From the IMG/VR virus record IMGVR_UViG_3300031841_000555, positions 1-25,739 of that record: a DNA stretch of 25,739 bases; one strand, written 5' to 3'. The first letter of the stretch is position 1. Every line of letters starts with the position of its first letter. The translations under genes and the position numbers were made by a program. The notes under the pieces were generated by a model, which ran no database searches, was not told the origin of the DNA, and was given only the letters and a program-made list of their open reading frames with translations. Below, piece after piece: positions 10,901 through 18,372 of the stretch. The stretch is from a virus.

Positions 10901-11856
10901 CCATGACAAAGATGGTGGCTCTTGCTTTAGAGCAGAAGGGATTCAAAGACAAGAATGGGAACACGATCAAAAATAAAAATGGGGAAGAAGCTTCTCTCTG
11001 GGACATACTAGAGAAGGACTCAAAGGGTCAGTTAAAAGTTAGAGCTGACGTTGCAAACTTTGGGAGCAAAGAGATGGGAATGTTTGCTGCTAAAGTATCC
11101 GGGATGATAAAGAGAACCAACCAGCTAAAGGGAAGCTTTGATAAGACTCTCATAGAAAGGCAAGGGGCCTTGTCACTAATAGCTCTGTTCCGCAAGTTCT
11201 TGAATCCTGCATACAGAAAAAGAATGGGTCACAGAAGTGGGGGATACCACATGGACGTAGAGCTAGGAGATATAACAGAAGGGTACTATGTTACAGGATT
11301 TAATGCTATTACAGCAATGGTCCGTGGGTTTAAAAACGATCCAATAGACTCTCTAAAACTCTTAATAGGGAAGGGAAGGTCTCAAAATGAATTGCAAAGA
11401 CAAAATATTCGTAGGCTTTTACATGAGCAATTCTATATTACAATGACCGGAATGATTGCAATGATTCTTAACGGTATGATGGATGACGATGACGAGTATG
11501 ATAACTGGTACACGCATATGGCAATCTATCAGATGAATAGACTCCAGACAGAACTCAAAGCATTTAGAAACGTAAATGAGTTTGGGAGAATAATAGAATC
11601 CCCAACTGCAGCTGCTAACCTAGTTAAGGATATATCTCAGCTTGCTGGTGCTACAAACACCTTAGCTGGATACTACATGGGCTGGCCATCAATAGAAGAG
11701 AAGGATGTCTTCTATCAACGACGAGCAGGTAAGTACGAGAAGGGGGATCTTAAGTGGGCTAAGGAACTAGAAGATGTACTCCCAATAATAAGCGGTATTG
11801 TAAAGACCGGGGATCCGGAAGAAGCTAACAAGTACTTCATCCTTAGTAATAAATAA
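7984..11856 (+). CDS. Giant coiled-coil protein, probable co-packaged virion (cargo/ejection) protein
   Basis: This 1290-residue protein starts at an ATG 11 bp after the stop of the polymerase gene. The spacer is A/T-only (ATAAATAATAA) with no Shine-Dalgarno motif, as is common in Bacteroidota and their phages. Residues about 135-290 are rich in charged heptads (for example RLERLEQKEMTKQRLREL) and predict long coiled coils. Near residues 1149-1166 there is a hydrophobic segment (FYITMTGMIAMILNGMM), immediately followed by an acidic DDDDEYD run. This could be a membrane-interacting helix. No enzyme motif was recognised. Crass-like phages place several giant genes beside the polymerase gene, and some of the products are packaged in head or tail. 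A cargo role is inferred from size, position and composition only. Confidence 0.75.
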   Translation: MSCRFKVGGIDNPLLSDVMFYVEDTAAEARDPYKIKQMLDGKIAVLDGDTLYLRDDVMDARKEIGYINAAAQDFFGAYTNLITETREGKNVRLDVDPEVLEVMFRNPAVQFTMSEDTDIEAEGEDLTQDPLVNEVFDVQEKVDNTTERLLTNVQLQIGRLERLEQKEMTKQRLRELELLRRNLKKIKKGQEKLSDYAEYIDYVFALAQRAEKLYDRIQQEYAISYKTMPNEDKANILKNISDLQQTIQAFYNKDKKKSALTILNEKLDTLEDTEGIKDDLMQDVRATIKRMDALDDKYLAVAIPIQARLLMSFAPIGINQKIDADIEFLEKALEENNLSVPFRGLERNNKQYEAIALERNLRSGYGLLDSAQVKQDRQRRLIQLNINQLKEKRIGPKRIIKELRETHQDASGFSLYTDPLVYSSDVTLSLFSSAIKTGLLEGHRNTIDTKFKLRDAFYKFRDASTASERNPAEMFKDMLEVVPVYRKNKKTKKVEKTNILSIVQPFDIASYNEKQNAMFERAKKEYGYPEDNSELDDFFASKEGRLYNQTVAEWYSKNGRPIDGAQDIIDDMLNKRDKILLARNKAYKEGRDFEARELSYQYNALDLEIKKVYRRGKGGWVITGSLTQPNDSYINPKFTNMPAATREFYDVFMEVYKEHQAKLGRRPMVQNSWDNFSYMAPAILKDAIDSFKEKKFREGTENFIGDVFTQNETDTEFGELIDANGEKLRVIPKYFTNTVDESKISRDIVNSLVKFVDMANRYEATAKMTGVVNVMHDAIKNRDVYELSATGVPILDKTAQRFGFEIEKEGKGKDSRDFQHLKSFIDNVIYGESMQKQEQDRILGLSKTKLYGKASALTALSRLGFNGLQATNQLIIDSISNGSEGWARQFYSKESHFRAQTIVNLSLSDLGTSVGEAISPKFVKQSKLNQMAEMFDVFQEMGRQENVTGSAVRKATNLNSAFILQRIPEWQTTMTKMVALALEQKGFKDKNGNTIKNKNGEEASLWDILEKDSKGQLKVRADVANFGSKEMGMFAAKVSGMIKRTNQLKGSFDKTLIERQGALSLIALFRKFLNPAYRKRMGHRSGGYHMDVELGDITEGYYVTGFNAITAMVRGFKNDPIDSLKLLIGKGRSQNELQRQNIRRLLHEQFYITMTGMIAMILNGMMDDDDEYDNWYTHMAIYQMNRLQTELKAFRNVNEFGRIIESPTAAANLVKDISQLAGATNTLAGYYMGWPSIEEKDVFYQRRAGKYEKGDLKWAKELEDVLPIISGIVKTGDPEEANKYFILSNK

Positions 11857-11862
11857 GGCCAG

Positions 11863-11890
11863 AAAAAGGGGGTGGCGAAAGCCGACCCCC
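11863..11890. terminator. Convergent intrinsic terminator with GAAA loop
   Basis: GGGGGTGGC (11868-11876) and GCCGACCCCC (11881-11890) pair around a GAAA loop, with one bulged G. On the minus strand the hairpin is followed directly by TTTTT (complement of 11863-11867), giving a conventional intrinsic terminator 8 bp after the 11898 stop codon. On the plus strand the following sequence (AATTTCCTTATTG) is a weaker T-tract. It separates the plus-strand virion genes from the minus-strand replication genes. Confidence 0.85.
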
Positions 11891-11897
11891 AATTTCC

Positions 11898-12239
11898 TTA
11901 TTGTTTCTTTCTGTTGACAGCAACCATAAACAGTGTAAGATATCCCATGAGATCCATGAGGGTATCTTCACTATCACCGTCAACACCTAAAGTTTTGAAG
12001 CGACGAAGTTTGTGCTCTATCTGCCCTTCTAGCAACTGGAGAGATGATAGGTTACAAAACAGGTTCACATCAGAAAGTGCACTGTCTCCGTAGGATTTGT
12101 TCTTCTCTGCAAGCAAAGACTTTAACTTATCCAACACAGCATGTGCTTCTCTAATGGTAGAATCTACAGGCTCTAGTTTATCAGCGGTACTAGTAGCCAC
12201 GTAGTCGTGCTCCCAAAACTTTTGGTTACTCATTGTCAT
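11898..12239 (-). CDS. Nmad1/DUF1599-like protein
   Basis: This is a 113-residue soluble protein and the last gene of the minus-strand block. Its C-terminal two thirds match the pattern of the DUF1599 / nucleotide modification-associated domain 1 family as I remember it: KNKSYGDS at residues 46-53, a Lys-Leu-Arg-Arg helix at 77-80, and EDTLMDLMGYLTL at 91-103. Family members occur in phages near nucleotide or DNA modification genes; their biochemical role is poorly defined. ATGs lie at 12239 and 12233. Either one overlaps the end of the glycosylase gene (14 or 8 bp), which suggests translational coupling. It ends 8 bp before the convergent terminator. A role in nucleotide metabolism fits its uracil-glycosylase neighbour but is inference. 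Confidence 0.7.
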   Translation of the reverse strand: MTMSNQKFWEHDYVATSTADKLEPVDSTIREAHAVLDKLKSLLAEKNKSYGDSALSDVNLFCNLSSLQLLEGQIEHKLRRFKTLGVDGDSEDTLMDLMGYLTLFMVAVNRKKQ

Positions 12240-12945
12240 ACATTTTTATTTGTTCTTCTTCGGTAACTGTGCTTGGAAGTTGGAACCAGTCGATTTTATC
12301 TAAACCTCTACTTAAGATTCTTTCATTAATATTAAGAAAGTGACCGTTTCCATGAAAGCCCCCATTCCCACCACTGTATGCTTCTGCAGCTGGGTGTGCA
12401 GATTGCAACACAGCAACGTGAATGTGTTTCTTAAACTTCTGAGCATGTTTACCCCAGAGAACAAATATAGTATGACGCCTACGTTCTTGGATAAGTTTTA
12501 TCACTTGAACTGTAAACCAATCCCACATCCCGGCATGAGCTCCAGCATTCTTTGCTTCTACAGTCAGTGCTGTATTTAACAGGAGAACACCTTGTTTAGC
12601 CCAATGCTCGAGAGTGTGGTCGAACTCATCAATGGGTTGATGATGATCGAACTGGTTGCACAGTTCTTTGTGTATTATCCGTAAAGATGGTGGGATAGGT
12701 TTATGAGCTACCCCAAAGGCTAAACCAGTAGCCTGCCCATTGTGATACGGATCTTGTCCAAGAATAACAACTTCAACTTTATCTAGCGGACAGAGTCTAA
12801 ACGCCTTGAACAAGTCATGGCGCTTTGGGTAAATCTTAGAACTAGTAGACTTTATCTGCTCTATTGTGAAGTCGAATTGAGAACTATCGATGAGGGGCTC
12901 AAGCTCCCCCCATCCATAGTCCACGTCTTTAAATAATGAATGCAT
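12226..12945 (-). CDS. ung: Uracil-DNA glycosylase, family 1
   Basis: This 239-residue enzyme should cleave uracil from DNA, leaving abasic sites. The family-1 water-activating motif GQDPYH is at residues 63-68, with Asp65 the expected general base. LLLNTALTVE matches the uracil-recognition Asn region, and SAHPAAEAYSGGNGG carries the catalytic-loop histidine. That last loop departs from the usual HPSPLSAxRGF form, having Ala-Ala-Glu and an extra Gly-rich stretch. Overall length is typical of Ung (about 220-230). Its ATG overlaps the stop of the upstream gene by one base (TAATG), a stop-start coupling arrangement. Several crAss-like phages carry ung in the replication block. It may repair phage DNA or remove uracil that enters during replication. 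Confidence 0.95.
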   Translation of the reverse strand: MHSLFKDVDYGWGELEPLIDSSQFDFTIEQIKSTSSKIYPKRHDLFKAFRLCPLDKVEVVILGQDPYHNGQATGLAFGVAHKPIPPSLRIIHKELCNQFDHHQPIDEFDHTLEHWAKQGVLLLNTALTVEAKNAGAHAGMWDWFTVQVIKLIQERRRHTIFVLWGKHAQKFKKHIHVAVLQSAHPAAEAYSGGNGGFHGNGHFLNINERILSRGLDKIDWFQLPSTVTEEEQIKMYDNE

Positions 12946-13688
12946 TATACTTTGTAATATTCCTTGTCGAATCGTTCATAACGCATGTCAGGTATACTGT
13001 GTAACTCAGAGTCCCCCAGTTCTATGTCTAGCTTAAGCTCTAGACTCTTTCGGAGTTCGGGGTCTTTGTATAGTATCTGACCTGTCTTACCATCAGCCTT
13101 GTAGTCATGATAGTCTAGGATCATCAGCTTCCAGATATCATCTATCTGAGAATACTGACCAGCCCTAAACCGTTTGTATGAGTTCTTAGCTGAATCGGGA
13201 ATATCAAAGACAAACAGAACGTGGTATGGATCCACGTCTTCGAATTTGATAAAGGTTGGCATAGCACACATTGCTTCTTCAAACTTTGTAAACATCTTAT
13301 CTCCAGAGAACCGATACAAGAGAGCAATACACTCATCGTGTTCTGGGGTAGAGATAAAGGCATTCACAAAGAGTGAGTCCCACAACATGTACTTCTTGTT
13401 GCCTCCAAGAAAAGGAAGAGCAAAAGTACTAGAGCTATTTAGCTTAGCACACTTGAGGTCATAGCAAATAAGCTTGCCCTCATATATACCACGCGTAATA
13501 ACATTGACCTTGTGCTTTGTCCTTCTGTATTTTACCGAGCTTCCAACTTTAATTTCTAGTGTCCCTTCTTCATTGTACAATCTAACTATATCCGTTCCAT
13601 CTAATTCTTCTCGATAGTTGAGAGGCACATGCAATCTAACAGTTCGCCCATCAATGGGCTGTAAGTTGAGACCTTTGACATCACGCAT
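12945..13688 (-). CDS. Conserved-looking phage protein of unknown function
   Basis: This protein has 247 residues, no signal peptide and no membrane segment. I cannot name its function. The central part (DSLFVNAFI, CIALLYRFSGDKMFTKFE, then YHVLFVFDIPD) and the later KLMILDYHDYK / ILYKDPELRKSLE segments look like a compact, highly ordered alpha/beta fold with many aromatic residues. The gene is locked into the operon: its ATG overlaps the stop of the upstream 5'-nuclease gene (ATGCGTGA, 8 bp), and its TAA overlaps the glycosylase ATG by one base. Such double coupling between a 5'-nuclease and ung suggests a replication or repair accessory role, but no catalytic motif supports a specific one. 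Confidence 0.75.
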   Translation of the reverse strand: MRDVKGLNLQPIDGRTVRLHVPLNYREELDGTDIVRLYNEEGTLEIKVGSSVKYRRTKHKVNVITRGIYEGKLICYDLKCAKLNSSSTFALPFLGGNKKYMLWDSLFVNAFISTPEHDECIALLYRFSGDKMFTKFEEAMCAMPTFIKFEDVDPYHVLFVFDIPDSAKNSYKRFRAGQYSQIDDIWKLMILDYHDYKADGKTGQILYKDPELRKSLELKLDIELGDSELHSIPDMRYERFDKEYYKV

Positions 13689-14454
13689 CGTTCCATATAT
13701 CTAGATCGTTTTGTGTGACATCTGTGTATGACAAGGGAGGAAGCCTCAAACCATAACGGTTCAAGTCCTCATCCGTTTTAAGCAGATACACTAGGTGAAA
13801 GTTTTTGAAGAACTCCATGATACCATTTACCATCCCGAACTTCTCTACGTACTTGCGCAACGCAAATCCTTCGAAGTCCTTAGTTCTATCTTTCAACCAG
13901 TTCTCTGCAGTCTTTACACCTACACCGGGAATACCCACAATGTTATCTGTGCTGTCACCCATAAGAGTTTGTACCCAAAGAAACTTGAGAGCTTCTTCTG
14001 GGGACGTATGAGTGAACTCTGCTTTCCCATAATTGTAATGCATCCCAACACATTGCTTGAGTACATCTTTATCAGGGGAACAAATAATCGTAGTCTCCTC
14101 GTGATTGTAGGAATAATAACTGACAAGATCGTCTGCTTCAAGTTCTGTAACGTAAGAGAATCCCCACTTCTGCATTGCATACTCCTTGAGTGAAGGAAAC
14201 AACACAGAGCGATTAGACTTCTTCCGCTTACCCTTGTAGTCAGGATCAATCTCGTACCTAAAACACTTGCCATGAGTTAGAAAACCCGCATACTTTGTAG
14301 TATTACATTGATGTAGAATGTCATGGACACGCTGGTCGAGGCCTTCCATAGCCTCTTCCAACGTATCCTTGACCATCTCGTAATACAGTAATGAATCTGC
14401 GTCAATCAAACAAACGGCCTTACCCTTGGGTAGTCGTTCAATTTGTTGACTCAT
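13681..14454 (-). CDS. 5'-3' exonuclease / flap endonuclease (FEN family)
   Basis: This 257-residue protein matches the FEN-type 5'-nuclease fold, which removes RNA primers and 5' flaps from lagging-strand fragments. Visible motifs are DADSLLYY (18-25), a basic arch-like KGKRKKS segment (74-80), ELEADD (104-109) and CSPDKD (125-130). The helix-3-turn-helix region GDSTDNIVGIPGVGVKTA starts at 166. The aspartates and glutamates of these motifs are the usual two-metal ligands and all are present. Length fits stand-alone phage enzymes such as T4 RNase H and T5 exonuclease (about 290-305), although slightly short. The ATG lies one base after the rIIB stop (TGATATG), and its own TGA overlaps the next start, so it is probably translated with both neighbours. 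Confidence 0.93.
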   Translation of the reverse strand: MSQQIERLPKGKAVCLIDADSLLYYEMVKDTLEEAMEGLDQRVHDILHQCNTTKYAGFLTHGKCFRYEIDPDYKGKRKKSNRSVLFPSLKEYAMQKWGFSYVTELEADDLVSYYSYNHEETTIICSPDKDVLKQCVGMHYNYGKAEFTHTSPEEALKFLWVQTLMGDSTDNIVGIPGVGVKTAENWLKDRTKDFEGFALRKYVEKFGMVNGIMEFFKNFHLVYLLKTDEDLNRYGLRLPPLSYTDVTQNDLDIWNDA

Positions 14455-14455
14455 A

Positions 14456-15565
14456 TCATACAGTTACAGCATTAGACTCTAAGATCTCTTTGCGCATCTC
14501 CTCCCATTCCTGGTCAGTGAGTGCAGCATACTTAGATGAATGATACATACTACCATTTACCCCAGCCAAGCTAGAGTGTACAAAGTATTGCAGGCATCGG
14601 ATAGCACCGTCAATAGAGTTAGGTATTGCACCAATATGCATAGGGTCTACAAAGACATTGTGAATCTCACCTGCATAACCATTGATGTAGTACAAACCAC
14701 CAATGTGCAAACCAGGAACACAGATAGCATTGTCATCTGTATTTACCTGATCCCATGACTCCAGCTTGTGAGTACGACCGACACGAATAAAGTGTCCGAG
14801 AGTATCCCCACAAAAGAATGCATCCCCAGTGTTACGCATAACAGCTGGCTCAAAGAGTCTGTCCTCCACAAATTCTGGGAGTCCTTCTGACTCAATCTCA
14901 CCAGTATCTACGTTAAAGGTACGCTTGTAACGATCAACTCGTTCCCCAGTTTCTGCATCAAACTTGTGCTTAATCTCGCAAGACACTTTGTAACCATTGA
15001 GGAGACCCTCGTTAGTTATCTTGATTTGATAAACAGTAGCAAGATCCGTAGCTACATCTTCGGCAAGACCTTTATCCATAAAGATTTTCTTGTTCTCCGG
15101 ATGCACATACTTCATGTTTACAAAATCAGCAAAGCGCTCAGCAAAATCTGCACCTTTGTCTTTGAGCAATGGGTTGCGCAAGAATCTAGTCCACAACTTT
15201 ACCACAGGGAGAAAGTCAATATCCTTGTCAACAGAATCCATAATTCTATCTACAAGAGACTGCGGCATAGGGATGTCAGATATCTCCTCATCATCGTGAG
15301 TCAAGAAATATTGCTTGGTCAACTCATTGTACTTCAAGTAACTACATCTTGATTCAATGAGCTGCTGTGCATCTATTCCATTGTCCTCGACAATTTGTGC
15401 GATTGCATCGCTGTACATTTGATACTCTTCGAATGTCTCTGCTGCATTAGCTTGTACAGACAAATCAAAGAGACGCTTGTACGTCACTTTGTTGTAGGGA
15501 ACAACGCTGAAGTCCTCACCTATGGAGACAGATATGTTGTCCTCTACGACATTTAGATTTACCAT
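14456..15565 (-). CDS. rIIB-like protein
   Basis: This 369-residue protein lies 10 bp downstream of the rIIA-like gene, the same order as T4 rIIA-rIIB. The region at residues 284-315 (GLHIGGLYYING, then IHNVFVDPMHIGAIP) resembles the conserved GLHxG...V.V.P.D...IP core of the rIIB family. T4 rIIB is 312 residues, so this version is longer, with an extra acidic N-terminal region. In T4, rIIA and rIIB together prevent exclusion by the lambda rexAB system and affect lysis timing; the mechanism is unresolved. The paired gene order makes the call stronger than the sequence alone would. The start ATG follows an A/T-rich leader. Confidence 0.8.
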   Translation of the reverse strand: MVNLNVVEDNISVSIGEDFSVVPYNKVTYKRLFDLSVQANAAETFEEYQMYSDAIAQIVEDNGIDAQQLIESRCSYLKYNELTKQYFLTHDDEEISDIPMPQSLVDRIMDSVDKDIDFLPVVKLWTRFLRNPLLKDKGADFAERFADFVNMKYVHPENKKIFMDKGLAEDVATDLATVYQIKITNEGLLNGYKVSCEIKHKFDAETGERVDRYKRTFNVDTGEIESEGLPEFVEDRLFEPAVMRNTGDAFFCGDTLGHFIRVGRTHKLESWDQVNTDDNAICVPGLHIGGLYYINGYAGEIHNVFVDPMHIGAIPNSIDGAIRCLQYFVHSSLAGVNGSMYHSSKYAALTDQEWEEMRKEILESNAVTV

Positions 15566-15575
15566 ATTATTTCAA

Positions 15576-18335
15576 TTAATTGGTTTGAGGTCGGATTAAA
15601 CCAAACGAGAGTGCCGGAACCTCAACTTCCGGTACCTCGATATCGAATTTGTTGTAAGCAGAGAAAAGAGTAGTAAGCGGGTCTATAATATTACTAGAAG
15701 AGCTGTACGAAGAGACTATCCCGTTCTTTATAACGTTCATAAAGTCTCCGATATCAGCATGTGCTTCTTCAAATACTGGGATCAGACCAACCATATCCTC
15801 GTCGTATGCATCGATGGTGGGAACATCTACAACGAAGAACTCTCTTGACTTCTGCTTACGTAAAGATACATCGCCACTATTGCAAATCCTTTGATACTCT
15901 ATAAAGTTTTTTAGATAGTGTCTGAACAGTAGCTCATCGTCTGACGAGTCACTATCAGTCATAGCACTACTGTGAATAGTAAAATGCGCATGTCTGTGCA
16001 GCTTTTTGTAAGCCTTATGCAGGTCTGGGAGCAGACTTGCACACGCACTAGAAGCAATCCAATCAAACTTATATATCCCGGTCTCTGCAATAACATCATG
16101 TGTCAATACATGTTTCAGGTACTCACTGGCTACAAGTCCCCCATCTTCTGTAGAGGTAAAGAAGAACTCATCAATGTGCTTCCAATGTGGGTTCTTCTCT
16201 GCATACTTAAGGTTAGCCTCTGAGAGTCTGAATAGCTGAGGAGCTTTAAGATCCTTAACTTTGTCTAACTCAAAGAAGTCTTGCCTCCAAGCATTGCTAG
16301 GAACTACCTCTCTAAACAAGATAGGGCTGCTACTCCACTCGTCTGGGATACTGAAGTTAACCTTGTCCCAGTTAGGGACACGTCTATCCAGTATCTTAGC
16401 TGCCATGCGTAGTTTGTAGTCATCTGCCTTAGAACAATAGTAGGTCTCGTTCTCAGATTCTAGAATAGTCTGAATCTTAGGCTCGAACTTGTCCCATGTC
16501 CACTTGAACCTATCATTGCGTCGTAGGGAGAAGCCTACGATGCGTTTCTCAAGTGCACGTTGTTCTGCAGGAGTGAGTACTTTTCCTGATTCTTCTTCTT
16601 CTTTAAACTTAATTCCTGCAGCGAATGCTTCTGGGACATCTACATCAGAGTAACTATGCAGCAGAGAAGAGTGATTACTAAGGCAGTCACTTATCTTACT
16701 TCTTTGCAGTTCATAGGCTGCCTTCTCCTTCAGTATTCTTGCTTTGTGATCGTCGTCAAGAGCTTCTGCGAGCTCCTTAACAAACTTATCACTGCTAACT
16801 GCTGAGATTAAGACAAACCTATTAACGCCTTGAGACGTAAGATAGAGGTCCTTTACCTTAGATACACTACCTTCTTCTGCTACATAGACTCTGGATAAAT
16901 CAATCCCAGTCCAATCAGTTACATCTGTACGAGCAATCCCATCCCGAAACCCAGTCGCATGAACTACTCTAACCCGGTAGCCCTTGAACATAGATTTAGG
17001 GTTAGAGAACTTAATCCCTGTATCCTTGAACTTAGGTCGAATGCTAGAGACATCCACCATACGAGCGACATGTTTGATGGCACTAAGCTCATCAGTCTTA
17101 CCCATATCAGAGGTGTCTCCCTTGTACAGTATGTTTGAACAGAGTTGTATCCACTTTATAAAATCATCTTCTTTCAGTGCTTCTTCTACTATTTCCGTTG
17201 CGTCTTGTGCTGCTTTCTCCAGCATCCCTTGTACATACTTCTTTGTATTATCATTCCATATAACTTTCTCACGTGACGGAGTCACATCTACACCGTCCTG
17301 AATCACGATCTCTTCACCAGCATCGTTGATGTATGCCTGCCGCATAGGACACTTGATACCTATGTTGCCCCACAACTCCTCCATCTCGAGCTCACGAAAG
17401 TCAATCCTCCCGTAGTTGATACCTGTGTTATCACCAGGGTTCTTGACAATCACGATGTGTGGTCGTGCATACCAACCAGAGTCTGTCACAATAAGATTAT
17501 CTGTGTTCAATAGGATATTCCTACTAACCATAGGAGAATATGGTCTCCCTTGAGAATCTACTATGTCAAACTTGACTGATGGTATGTAGCAAAGCTGCTC
17601 TTCTACTGCATTACTAAACGCTCTGCGAGTGTGCTTCTTTGCCCCGAAAGAAATCTTAGTGTAATTCTTTCCGTTGTAGTTTTTGTAATACGCTGGTTCT
17701 CCGTTACTAAGAGTTATCTGCCCATCGGAATCCCACTTCCCGATAACAAAGTCTGTCTTGTATGGGTAACAGTTCATCTTGAACAACTTCCCATTGTACG
17801 CAGTTTCGATGCTATAGTAAGGAACACCGGTAGACAATGCTACCTTTGAACCTAAACCGAAAGCACCGAAGTTCTCAGCAGTATTACGCTTTGTAGAATA
17901 TCCAAGCTCGAGCATACCTTCGAGACGACGTCCTCCGATACCAACACCGAAGTCTGTAATCTCTACGGTATCACAATACCCAGAGCCTGAATCGTCCTCA
18001 ATATATCTGATCTTGACATGGCTGTTCTCCATATCCAGATAGTTGAGGTCGTAGTACTCATGATTGAAGTTAGATGCTTCATACTCTTCTCCCTGTCGAG
18101 TAATGAAGTAGTCTTCAACCTGAGCTTTACCTGTAAGTATCTCTACTGCAATCTCCTTCTCCCGTTGTGAATCGCAGGCGTTAGTCACCAGCTCACGTAT
18201 GGTTGAAGGGATTGGGGTAGAGTATTGTGTAGCTTGTAGTACATCAAAGATCAGGTGCTCTGCACCTTTGCTAATCTTTTTCTCTAGGCCACGAGTGTTT
18301 GATTGGGTTGCTTGCCCAACTGTTTTAATACTCAT
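15576..18335 (-). CDS. rIIA-like GHKL ATPase
   Basis: This 919-residue protein has a clear N-terminal GHKL (gyrase/Hsp90/histidine kinase/MutL) ATP-binding domain. The N box is ELVTNACD (residues 48-55), with Glu48 as candidate catalytic base and Asn52 as magnesium ligand. ITDFGVGIG (126-134) holds the DxGxG G1 box, and NFGAFGLGSKVALS (about 156-169) forms the ATP-lid G2 box. T4 rIIA is about 725 residues and shares this domain; the remainder here is unassigned. It is followed by an rIIB-like gene, supporting an rII role in protecting infection from host or prophage exclusion. It starts 22 bp after a terminator-like hairpin that ends the preceding nuclease gene, so it may be the head of a separate transcription unit. 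Confidence 0.85.
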   Translation of the reverse strand: MSIKTVGQATQSNTRGLEKKISKGAEHLIFDVLQATQYSTPIPSTIRELVTNACDSQREKEIAVEILTGKAQVEDYFITRQGEEYEASNFNHEYYDLNYLDMENSHVKIRYIEDDSGSGYCDTVEITDFGVGIGGRRLEGMLELGYSTKRNTAENFGAFGLGSKVALSTGVPYYSIETAYNGKLFKMNCYPYKTDFVIGKWDSDGQITLSNGEPAYYKNYNGKNYTKISFGAKKHTRRAFSNAVEEQLCYIPSVKFDIVDSQGRPYSPMVSRNILLNTDNLIVTDSGWYARPHIVIVKNPGDNTGINYGRIDFRELEMEELWGNIGIKCPMRQAYINDAGEEIVIQDGVDVTPSREKVIWNDNTKKYVQGMLEKAAQDATEIVEEALKEDDFIKWIQLCSNILYKGDTSDMGKTDELSAIKHVARMVDVSSIRPKFKDTGIKFSNPKSMFKGYRVRVVHATGFRDGIARTDVTDWTGIDLSRVYVAEEGSVSKVKDLYLTSQGVNRFVLISAVSSDKFVKELAEALDDDHKARILKEKAAYELQRSKISDCLSNHSSLLHSYSDVDVPEAFAAGIKFKEEEESGKVLTPAEQRALEKRIVGFSLRRNDRFKWTWDKFEPKIQTILESENETYYCSKADDYKLRMAAKILDRRVPNWDKVNFSIPDEWSSSPILFREVVPSNAWRQDFFELDKVKDLKAPQLFRLSEANLKYAEKNPHWKHIDEFFFTSTEDGGLVASEYLKHVLTHDVIAETGIYKFDWIASSACASLLPDLHKAYKKLHRHAHFTIHSSAMTDSDSSDDELLFRHYLKNFIEYQRICNSGDVSLRKQKSREFFVVDVPTIDAYDEDMVGLIPVFEEAHADIGDFMNVIKNGIVSSYSSSSNIIDPLTTLFSAYNKFDIEVPEVEVPALSFGLIRPQTN

Positions 18336-18342
18336 AGTTGTT

Positions 18343-18372
18343 AAATAAAAACAGCCCCTATTTTGTAGGGGC
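18343..18372 (-). terminator. Intrinsic terminator between nuclease and rIIA genes
   Basis: On the minus strand, GCCCCTA and TAGGGGC form a perfect 7-bp stem (18354-18360 with 18366-18372) around a CAAAA loop, followed by TGTTTTTATTT. The nuclease stop codon TAG (18358-18360) lies inside the stem. The rIIA start codon is only 18 bp beyond the hairpin, so expression of rIIA needs read-through or a promoter inside the upstream gene. Confidence 0.82.

Noticed and set aside
13174-15352. Plus-strand frames at 13174-13464, 13795-14193, 14966-15352
   Set aside because: They lie fully antisense to the unknown protein, 5'-nuclease and rIIB genes, whose motifs are intact; no domain or initiation signal supports them.
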